36,668 nucleotides of DNA from contig MGQQ01000073.1 in NCBI GenBank assembly GCA_001798855.1, forward strand, positions 1-36,668. Reading direction: 5' to 3'. The notes under the pieces are model-generated. The model did no database searches. It was not told where the DNA came from and saw only the letters and a program-made list of their open reading frames with translations. This document shows positions 30,529 through 36,668 of the stretch, piece after piece. How positions within the stretch are numbered: position 1 is the first letter of the stretch; each line of letters begins with the position of its first letter. A program made the translations under genes and the position numbers. Source of the stretch: Deltaproteobacteria bacterium RBG_16_49_23 (GTDB lineage: Bacteria; Desulfobacterota; BSN033; UBA1163).

Positions 30529-31851
30529 TCAATCTGTAAGTATTTCTCCCCTCAATGAGTGAGGGTAGGCTTTGACGATGCGAACGGGGACAAGCTTTCC
30601 TGTTAATTCCAAATCCCCTTCGAAATTGACGATCTTGTTTGTTCGGGTTCTGCCGGCGACATCTTGATCCCTCTGTTTGCTATGGCCTTCAACCAATACC
30701 TCTTCCACCCGACCTTCTAATCCCTGATTTTTTTGAAGAGTGATTTCTCTCTGGATTCCCTGTAGAAGCACAAGTCCTTCCTGTTTCACCTGCTCTTCCA
30801 CCTGATCACTGATCTCGGAAGCCCTTGTTCCTTTTCTTATAGAGTATTTAAAGGAGAAGAGGTCATCGAACCGGACCTTCTCCATCAAGTCGAGGGTCTC
30901 TTCAAAGTCCTTTTCCTCCTCACCCGGAAAACCAACAATCACATCCGAGGTAATCGCAATGGAGGGGCAAACCTCTCTCAACCGATCGATCTTTTCAAAG
31001 TATGACTCTCTGGTGTAGCCCCGATTCATCGCCTTCAGGATTCTATTTGAACCGGATTGGAATGGAAGATGAATATGCTCGCAGAGTTTCTTCAGGCCCC
31101 CATGCGCCTGGATCAGTTCCTCGGATAAGTCCTTCGGATGAGAGGTGGTGAAACGAATTCGCTTGACCCCCTCGATTTCATCAAGCCTTGAGAGAAGCTC
31201 CGGAAATTTGATCTCTTCTTTCAGTCCCTTTCCGTAAGAATTGACATTCTGGCCAAGGAGGCAGATCTCTTTCACACCCCTTTGTGTTAAATGGTTGACC
31301 TCATCCACAATCTCCTGACTCAGCCGACTTCTCTCCCTTCCCCGCACATAGGGGACAATGCAGTAGGAGCAGAAGTGATTGCACCCCTGCATGATCGTGA
31401 CATAGGATTTGACCACGGATACCGGGCCCTGAGGGAGAAAGGCGTCGAGGCGCTTTCCTCCCCTATCAAAACCCGTTTCACAGACCTTCTCTCCTATAAC
31501 TTCCACCCTCTCCAGCATTTGCGGAATCAGGGCAATGGCGTGGGTTCCGATCACCATATCGAGGTAGGGAATCCGGTTCAACAATCTTTGGCCTTCCTGT
31601 TGGGCCACACAGCCGGCCACCCCGATGATCGTTCCTCTCTCCTCTTTCAATCCCTTAAATCTTCCAAGGGCGCTGTAGACCTTCTGCTCCGGCTTTTCCC
31701 TGACGCTGCAGGTGTTGACGAGGATGAGGTCGGCCTGCTGCGCATCCTTTGTCTCAAGATAATGAGACCTCTCGAGGAGCCGAAGGATCTGCTCTGAGTC
31801 ATGCTCATTCATCTGGCAGCCATAGGTTTCGATGTAGACACGCTTTTGCAT
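30529..31851 (-). CDS. miaB: tRNA-2-methylthio-N6-dimethylallyladenosine synthase
   Basis: MiaB adds a methylthio group to position 37 of certain tRNAs using two [4Fe-4S] clusters and SAM. Three domains are seen. The N-terminal MTTase domain has IETYGCQMNEHDSE and NTCSVREKPEQK plus the third cluster cysteine in GVAGCVAQQEG. The radical-SAM motif is CNHFCSYCIVPYVRGRE (CxxxCxxC). The C-terminal TRAM domain ends in LVPVRIVKAYPHSLRGE. The MCEHD-type start of the canonical protein is matched best by the ATG at 31851; an ATG seven codons earlier is possible. Its substrate i6A links it functionally to IPP made by IspH, but the genes are not adjacent. Confidence 0.94.
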   Translation of the reverse strand: MQKRVYIETYGCQMNEHDSEQILRLLERSHYLETKDAQQADLILVNTCSVREKPEQKVYSALGRFKGLKEERGTIIGVAGCVAQQEGQRLLNRIPYLDMVIGTHAIALIPQMLERVEVIGEKVCETGFDRGGKRLDAFLPQGPVSVVKSYVTIMQGCNHFCSYCIVPYVRGRERSRLSQEIVDEVNHLTQRGVKEICLLGQNVNSYGKGLKEEIKFPELLSRLDEIEGVKRIRFTTSHPKDLSEELIQAHGGLKKLCEHIHLPFQSGSNRILKAMNRGYTRESYFEKIDRLREVCPSIAITSDVIVGFPGEEEKDFEETLDLMEKVRFDDLFSFKYSIRKGTRASEISDQVEEQVKQEGLVLLQGIQREITLQKNQGLEGRVEEVLVEGHSKQRDQDVAGRTRTNKIVNFEGDLELTGKLVPVRIVKAYPHSLRGEILTD

Positions 31852-31875
31852 TGATCCATTCGTTGAACGCATTCT

Positions 31876-32032
31876 GGGAGTACAACTTACTTCAATCGTC
31901 GAATTTGCCTGGTTTCTTTTTTCCTGGATTCCTGGCTTCCTTATTTCGGGGAGTGCAACCTGCTTCAGTCGTCGAATGTGCCTGGCTTCTTTTTTCCTGG
32001 ATTCCTGGCTTCCTTATTCAGTCGTCGAATTT
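31876..32032. repeat. 73-bp imperfect tandem repeat between miaB and the aldolase gene
   Basis: A unit beginning GGGAGT(A/G)CAAC and ending GGATTCCTGGCTTCCTTATT occurs at 31876-31948 and 31949-32018, with a third partial copy of its CAGTCGTCGAATTT core at about 32019-32032. It runs into the last codons of the aldolase gene. Confidence 0.75.
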
Positions 32033-33309
32033 TCCGGCGGGTCCCTTATCGCTCGCAAGGCGGGCGGCCCGTTCGATGATCTTGCTTCCGTCCATTGCGC
32101 CGGGTCTTCCATCCGGCTCACTTTTGGTCCAAGATCGTAGGAGTCTGCCTTCAAAATAGCCTCGATGGCAAAAGGGGCCGTATCCTTGGAATTGAAGACT
32201 TCTGTCATCATTTTATAAGCGAAGGCCTCTACCTGCTTGACGATCCGATCCCGGATCTCTTTGGGTTGGGCGAGCAGTTTATTTTCAAACGGAAGGTTAA
32301 GATTTTTATAGTCTCCCTTTTTCCAGTTTTTCGATTGGGCATAGGCCGCCATCTCTGTCCAGAGCTCCTCGGAAACACCCTCCTCTTTGACTTTGTTGAA
32401 ATTTCCATTCGCATCCAGAATGGCATTTCCATAATCATTGACCTGAACACCCCATGAGATCATCTGGAGGGCTGTGGCGACATTCGCTTTGGTGGTATGG
32501 GTTTTAGCAAGGATTTGACGAAGTCTCTCGGAGCTGTTTCCGGAAGTGCCATGCTGGGCGCCGGAGACTATATATTTTTCTATCGCCTTGTGAATATCTG
32601 CGGTCAATTGCACCTGAATCCCTGAGTCCTTCTCTTCGATGCCATGGGTCGTTCCATTGTTCAACGCGATCCAATCCGGGAAGATGTCATGCGCATTCAG
32701 CCCCCGGATGAGAAAGAGCGCCTCTTCCACCGTGGAAAGCCCTTCGTCACCTTTGATTTCCCCCACTTCTGTTTCAAGCCCCGCCCATTTAGGGATATAG
32801 GGATTGATGGAAATATTGGCTAATAGGTTCTGGTCATCAGGAAGATGAGACGCATCAATAGCTATCGAGGTCATTCCTGCTTCAAAGAAGGTGGGAATCT
32901 CCATCTTAGCCGCGGCGAGGTCCTTCTCGTTCTTAATTCCATAATGGTCGGCATGGATCGCCACCGGGATGGTAATTCCAAGTTCGTTGCAGATGGTATC
33001 GACCAGCATCGCCATATTCCAGTAGGTCACTGCACAATAGGCTTTTGCGCCCCCTTCCGATTTTGCGATCTCGATGATGACAGGCGTGTTGGCTCGCTGG
33101 GCGGCCTGAAGGACTCCCCGGATGACAAATTGATTCCGGCCGTTTGCAGCCATTGCGATCGCCCTCCCTTTGGCGATCATGGCCCGATCCACCACTTTCC
33201 CGCTCACGATTAAGGCCTTTGAATTGGGGAAAAGCTTTTTGATATTGGGCGGCCGTCCAATCTCAAGGGCTTTTTTGAAATCAGCTTTTGAAACCTTTCT
33301 TTTTGCCAT
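32014..33309 (-). CDS. fba: Class II fructose-bisphosphate aldolase
   Basis: A zinc-dependent aldolase of about 431 residues. The metal ligands lie in IHADHYG and VGEIKGDE, with GTTHG, the substrate loop SGAQHGTSGNSS and VNDYGNA. It cleaves or forms fructose-1,6-bisphosphate; the next gene upstream is fbp, so the pair serves gluconeogenesis. ATG at 33309 is preceded by GGAGAGAAGG; upstream in-frame codons contain a simple repeat. The last 30 or so residues (PPALRAIRDPPENSTTE) are low in complexity and encoded partly by the 73-bp tandem repeat, so the original C-terminus may have been changed. Confidence 0.9.
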   Translation of the reverse strand: MAKRKVSKADFKKALEIGRPPNIKKLFPNSKALIVSGKVVDRAMIAKGRAIAMAANGRNQFVIRGVLQAAQRANTPVIIEIAKSEGGAKAYCAVTYWNMAMLVDTICNELGITIPVAIHADHYGIKNEKDLAAAKMEIPTFFEAGMTSIAIDASHLPDDQNLLANISINPYIPKWAGLETEVGEIKGDEGLSTVEEALFLIRGLNAHDIFPDWIALNNGTTHGIEEKDSGIQVQLTADIHKAIEKYIVSGAQHGTSGNSSERLRQILAKTHTTKANVATALQMISWGVQVNDYGNAILDANGNFNKVKEEGVSEELWTEMAAYAQSKNWKKGDYKNLNLPFENKLLAQPKEIRDRIVKQVEAFAYKMMTEVFNSKDTAPFAIEAILKADSYDLGPKVSRMEDPAQWTEARSSNGPPALRAIRDPPENSTTE

Positions 33310-33341
33310 GGCCTTCTCTCCTTTCATTGGGTTAAGTTTTA

Positions 33342-33382
33342 CTTCCCTTCTTAACCTCAACCTTAGCCTTAACCTTAGCCTT
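33342..33382. repeat. 12-bp simple tandem repeat
   Basis: (AACCTTAGCCTT)-type units occur about three times between fba and fbp and overlap the last codons of fbp. Confidence 0.6.
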
Positions 33383-34364
33383 TTTCTCTTAAGACCCCGG
33401 CAATATCTTCCACCACCTTCTTTGAACCCACGTAGAGCGCTGTGCGCTGGTGATGTTTGCCCGGCTGAATCTCAAGAATCGGGATTCCCGCCTCATTGAC
33501 GGCCATTCCGCCTGCTTCGCGGCACATGAAGGCCACTACCGACGCTTCATACATGAGGCGCAATTTCCCTTCGGGACGATTCTTTTTTGGATTGGGATGA
33601 TTGACGATGGCCGGATACATGAACATACCGCCATTTGTCAGGAGCCTGTGAAAATCTCCGGCTAATGCGCCCAGGTACCTGAACGCATACTTGCTTTCAT
33701 TAGCCATGATCCACTTCTGAACGCGCTCAGCATAAGTGCAACGATTTGCGGCATTGAATGACAACTCCCAACTTTTGGGGTCTTCGGGAAGGACCATTCG
33801 GGTAGGCCTGACAAAATTCATGGTTTCGTCGATATGGAACTGCCAGGTGCCCGCATCCTTCAGCCCAAGAGTGAAGGTTCCTGTCGGAATGACAAACATG
33901 CCGGCGGCGATATAATCTTTTCCGGCCCTCAGGTGGCCGTCCTCAGGCCCTTCCAGATTACGCTTCGCAATGCCGAATAGAAAACCAATCGGCAGTCCAT
34001 GGGGGATATTGGAGGAGCCGTCCATGGGGTCGAAATAGACAAAATAACGCCCCCCCTCGGGATTGATCTGGATGATCTCCTCCGATTCCTCGCTGACCGC
34101 ATGAATGACCCGGCCCGAGGTCTTCAGATAATGAAGGGTGATCTCCTGGGCGATCTGATCCATACGCATGACATCCTCACCCTGCACATTGACGTCACCT
34201 GCTGAACCGAGATTTCCCTTCAAGGCACCGGTGAGATAGTAGTGCTGGATATACTTTCCCGCACTGATGATGGCGTCCATGAGGACCAGAAAGTGATAGG
34301 TGCGATTATGCTTCTCCTGATGCTGGAGAAGAAAATTCATAAAAGTTTGCTCGAATCGAATCAT
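33375..34364 (-). CDS. fbp: Fructose-1,6-bisphosphatase, class I
   Basis: The 329-residue enzyme removes the 1-phosphate of fructose-1,6-bisphosphate. Signatures of class I are AVSEESEE (Mg ligands), FDPMDGSSNI (metal/phosphate site), RYLGALAGDFHRLL and LRLMYEASVVAFMCREAGG with the C-terminal substrate loop. ATG at 34364 follows AGAGAGGCCCC. It is cotranscribed or closely spaced with fba downstream. It lies next to the relic of a class V FBPase, so it probably replaced it. Confidence 0.95.
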   Translation of the reverse strand: MIRFEQTFMNFLLQHQEKHNRTYHFLVLMDAIISAGKYIQHYYLTGALKGNLGSAGDVNVQGEDVMRMDQIAQEITLHYLKTSGRVIHAVSEESEEIIQINPEGGRYFVYFDPMDGSSNIPHGLPIGFLFGIAKRNLEGPEDGHLRAGKDYIAAGMFVIPTGTFTLGLKDAGTWQFHIDETMNFVRPTRMVLPEDPKSWELSFNAANRCTYAERVQKWIMANESKYAFRYLGALAGDFHRLLTNGGMFMYPAIVNHPNPKKNRPEGKLRLMYEASVVAFMCREAGGMAVNEAGIPILEIQPGKHHQRTALYVGSKKVVEDIAGVLREKG

Positions 34365-34386
34365 AGGGGCCTCTCTTTCTAACTTT

Positions 34387-34611
34387 GTAACACTTTAGCG
34401 CTTTGAAGAAGGCTTCATAAACTCCCTCCCCTGCCTTCGCCGAAGCGGCTTCGCGCAGGCAGGCCACCTCCCTTTGCTCGCCGCGAAAGCGCTGGCGCAG
34501 CGGGCCAAAGGGAGGAGAAATACTTCCCCCTTTGTAAAAGGGGGATTGAGGGGGATTTGGGATATTACGATATCTTGATCAGACCTCTTTTTTATAAAAC
34601 TAAAGTGTTAC
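34387..34611. mobile_element. MITE-like element with 12-bp terminal inverted repeats
   Basis: GTAACACTTTAG (34387-34398) and CTAAAGTGTTAC (34600-34611) are exact inverted copies. The 225-bp interior contains a copy of the GGCGAAGGCAGG repeat (34430-34470), a CTCCCTTTGCTC...GGGCCAAAGGGAGG hairpin and a CCCCCTTTGT / AAAAGGGGGATTGAGGGGG palindrome; no ORF. It lies between fbp and the class V FBPase relic, whose stop codon falls in its right end. Confidence 0.65.
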
Positions 34612-34740
34612 CTTACCTTGAACTTCTTATCCAGGATTCCCATCTTCTCAACGATGCCGCCATATTCAAGCTCATAGTGGGGCAGCATGGCCGCCAATGC
34701 TCCCGATGTCCGCTTTGATGATGCTGAGCGTTGTCTTTAT
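34608..34740 (-). pseudogene. Relic of class V fructose-1,6-bisphosphate aldolase/phosphatase
   Basis: Read on the minus strand, 34740 downwards gives I-KTTLSIIKADIGSIGGH, the known N-terminus of the bifunctional archaeal-type FBP aldolase/phosphatase. After AAPL the frame stops. In a second frame MLPHYELEYGGIVEKMGILD and KKFK follow, resembling the C-terminus of the same family (canonically PTEMEYTTLPLILEKLKDRF). About 330 residues are missing, and the two ends are joined with a frameshift. A strong GAGGAGG ribosome site stands before an ATA in place of the start codon. I infer deletion of an ancestral gene now replaced by fbp and fba. Confidence 0.75.
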
Positions 34741-34774
34741 AGGCTCCTCCTCTTCCTCCACCCGTCCTTTGGCC

Positions 34775-35530
34775 TCAAATTTTCCATCTTCTTAAGAGGT
34801 TAATCGAACCATAATTGGTCAGGTCGAGATGGAGGGGCGTAACCGAGATATGGCCCTTGGATACCGCCTCAAAATCAGTATCCTTCTTCTGATCAAAAAC
34901 AAACTGCCCGCTTCCAATCCAGTAATATTTCTTTCCCCGCGGATCGGTCTTCTCGATAACGCCGCTTCCATTGTGGACCCACCTTCCCTGAAGGGTGATC
35001 TTATAGGACTTGATCTCTTTCTCATTCAGGTTGGGAACATTGATATTGAGGAGCGTATCCTTCGGGAGTCCATGTTTGATCACATGTTTGGCCATCCTCA
35101 CCGCAAACCGTGTCGCCGCATTAAATTTAAAATGACTCCGCGAGACCAGGGAGATGGCAAAAGAAGGGATGCCCAGCAGGGTCCCTTCAAAAGCTGCCGA
35201 GACGGTTCCGGAATAGGTGACATCATCCCCCAGGTTTCCTCCTTTGTTAATCCCTGCGACGATCAGCCCGGGCCGGCCGGGAAGGAGGACGTTAACCCCC
35301 AGGTGAACGCAATCCGCAGGAGTTCCATCCACAGCGTAATAATTCTTCTTGATCTTTTCTACACGAAGGGGCCGATGGAGGGTAAGGGAGTGAGCGATGG
35401 CGCTTTCCTCCCGGTCAGGAGCGACGACGAAAACATCGCCGACCTCACGGAGAGCCTTTGCCAGCACAAGGATGCCTTTCGAATGGATGCCATCGTCATT
35501 GGTCACCAGAATCTTTAATCGCTCCGCCAT
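34775..35530 (-). CDS. surE: 5'-nucleotidase SurE
   Basis: The protein (251 residues from ATG 35530) has the SurE metal site ILVTNDDGIHSKG at its N-terminus, then PDREESAIAHSLTLHRPLR and the phosphate-binding loop VAGINKGGNLGDDVTYSGTV. It hydrolyses nucleoside monophosphates and other phosphate esters and is linked to survival in stationary phase. The TTG two codons earlier is a possible start. It runs toward the class V FBPase relic: the SurE stop lies 35 bases before it. Confidence 0.95.
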   Translation of the reverse strand: MAERLKILVTNDDGIHSKGILVLAKALREVGDVFVVAPDREESAIAHSLTLHRPLRVEKIKKNYYAVDGTPADCVHLGVNVLLPGRPGLIVAGINKGGNLGDDVTYSGTVSAAFEGTLLGIPSFAISLVSRSHFKFNAATRFAVRMAKHVIKHGLPKDTLLNINVPNLNEKEIKSYKITLQGRWVHNGSGVIEKTDPRGKKYYWIGSGQFVFDQKKDTDFEAVSKGHISVTPLHLDLTNYGSINLLRRWKI

Positions 35531-35536
35531 ACCCAA

Positions 35537-35893
35537 TAAGAGGATTTTAACCTTGCCCCCCTTGTAGGAAATTATTCAGCTTCCTCCATCCCCCTTTGTC
35601 CCATTGTCTGCGAGGAAAAGGTTTCCGTAGGAAAAATTATTTCTCCTCCCTTTGGAAAAGGGAGGCGGGGAGGGATTTTATGAAGCTTTTTCAAACCACT
35701 AATGTTTTATAACCATATCAGATCAGGATTTAGAAATCAAGAACAGTAGCGGAGAAGAAAGTTTTTCAATAATAAGTTAAGCGATGGACAGGTTGACCAC
35801 CCAATAATCAATGAAGGTGTGGGAAATTACGAAGTTGTACCGTCCGAAATCTATAAAATACGAACTTAAGAGGTTATGAAGTTGAACCTCACA
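35537..35893. other. Gene-free region upstream of surE
   Basis: It contains a CTCCCTTTGGAAAAGGGAGG hairpin with GCGGGGAGGG (about 35645-35675) and an otherwise AT-rich sequence. A few short inverted words are seen (GAAGTTG...CAACTTC near 35829 and 35879), no ORF or promoter of note. Confidence 0.5.
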
Positions 35894-36124
35894 TCATCTA
35901 CAGTATCTTCTTTCAAATCGAATATCCTCAGCCCTTGACCTTAACAATTTCTCCGTCAGACCTTCCCCTCTTCCAGCCCCTCTCAAAAGCTTTCTTGCTA
36001 CCTCCGGAGCCATTCTTCCTCCCTCATCCGGGAAGATTACACGGACTTCAGTTTTCTTTTTTGTTTTTATAGGTTCGACGGGCTTAATAACATTCCCATC
36101 GAATATAGCTCTTATGATCGGCAT
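35894..36124 (-). CDS. AF2212/DUF104-like antitoxin, apparently orphan
   Basis: The 76-residue protein begins IRAIFDGNVIKPVEPIKTKK, followed by EVRVIFPDE: the small beta-barrel signature of the DUF104/AF2212-type antitoxins, usually found just upstream of a PIN toxin. The C-terminal half is basic and helical. No PIN gene follows at 35894 and below, so the pair is broken or the partner lies elsewhere. Confidence 0.72.
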   Translation of the reverse strand: MPIIRAIFDGNVIKPVEPIKTKKKTEVRVIFPDEGGRMAPEVARKLLRGAGRGEGLTEKLLRSRAEDIRFERRYCR

Positions 36125-36372
36125 CTGTCTATCCCTCCCCTTCTAAGCTCTTTAGGTCCCAAGTATCTTTAGTCTCATTTTCCTAAATTACAGGTTTGCC
36201 ATTGCGTCCCCGCCCCCACCATGTCCAGGCGTCATCTGGTATTGTCATTATAACCATAATCGAGTCAGTTGTTCAACAGCGCTGAACTCCCGGATCTTTC
36301 CTGGGGATCTGACCTCCGACCTTTGATTACTTCTTCCACTTACGAAGTGGAAAAGTGGAACCTTCCTTGCCT

Positions 36373-36612
36373 TTATTCAAATAATAGATGCTTGATCTCG
36401 CTGAGTTTCCTCTGGTAATCCCGCCGCTCCTCCACAAATATCTTGTATTGTTTTGGCTCAATGCACAGGTAGGAGGAAAATTTGCATATTTTTTTTCTGC
36501 TATTCCCCATATATTCATGATAGGAGGAGTAAGGCCAGTCAGCAGTCCTTTCAACAACATTATCAGATGTTGGATTAAGGTGGACCCAATTGTCAAGACA
36601 ATAATTTGACAA
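36373..36612 (-). pseudogene. C-terminal fragment of a REP-associated (IS200-like) transposase
   Basis: The reading frame contains LDNWVHLNPTSDNVVER, then TADWPYSSYHEYMG, the typical C-terminal motif (HxNP..DWPYSS) of Y1 transposases associated with REP repeats. The catalytic HUH motif and tyrosine of the N-terminal two thirds are absent: a stop codon lies upstream in frame at about 36635. It is a decayed fragment, but its presence fits the large number of palindromic repeats in the window. Confidence 0.72.
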
Positions 36613-36668
36613 AGTTAAGTTACACTTTGGAGTCTGAAGTTACTTATTCTGGAAGAGAGAGATGAGAG

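Noticed and set aside
36327-36596. Alternative 89-residue frame over the transposase fragment
   Set aside because: The neighbouring frame holds the recognisable transposase motif, so this is its shadow.

Overview
The window looks like a chromosomal segment from an anaerobic or microaerophilic Gram-negative bacterium, most likely of the Deltaproteobacteria/Desulfobacterota or a close relative. The reasons are the cmk-ispH-rpsA gene order, the FeoB-based ferrous iron operon, and intergenic DNA packed with small palindromic repeats, as is common in environmental genomes of that kind. This placement is inference; there is no rRNA or tRNA gene in the window.

Layout. 1-1300: repeats and an AbiEii-type nucleotidyltransferase with a small overlapping partner. 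1532-2539: DHH phosphoesterase. 2915-6296: an iron operon, fur-feoB-zinc-ribbon-DtxR/FeoA, behind a promoter whose -10 region is overlapped by a near-perfect Fur-box palindrome. 6387-11148 (minus strand): rpsA, ispH, cmk and alanine dehydrogenase. 11399-29154: a large accessory metabolic locus, described below. 29293-30470: a secreted small protein and a Phd/PIN toxin-antitoxin pair. 30529-35530 (minus strand): miaB, class II fructose-bisphosphate aldolase, class I fructose-1,6-bisphosphatase, the internally deleted relic of a class V bifunctional FBP aldolase/phosphatase, and surE. 35894-36612: an orphan AF2212-type antitoxin and a REP-associated transposase fragment.

The central locus is the most interesting part. 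It encodes an ABC importer of the AepX/PhnS2-PhnT2-PhnU2 (2-aminoethylphosphonate-type) family, a GntR/UTRA regulator, a HisC-like aminotransferase translationally coupled to a transaldolase-family aldolase, a FAD/GcvT-type N-demethylating dehydrogenase, a transketolase-like enzyme with an altered thiamine-diphosphate motif, two HAD phosphatases, and a PiT phosphate transporter with its DUF47/PhoU-like partner. Four promoters in it (aminotransferase, ATPase, FAD enzyme, PiT) carry the same 18-bp palindrome, consensus ACCTGTCTAYAYAGGTA. In each case it sits at the -10 box, 16 to 20 bases downstream of a TTGACA -35 box. A weaker copy precedes the substrate-binding protein. The sequence therefore shows one regulon, plausibly controlled by the local GntR protein. 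I infer an undescribed route in which an amino-phosphonate or amino-phosphate compound (possibly N-methylated) is imported, deaminated or demethylated, and its carbon passed to aldol/ketol transfer enzymes while phosphate is released and balanced by PiT. The substrate is not determined.

Intergenic DNA holds several dispersed repeat families, two elements with perfect terminal inverted repeats, and a pair of related direct repeats flanking the ATPase-permease module. These suggest the locus has been rearranged.
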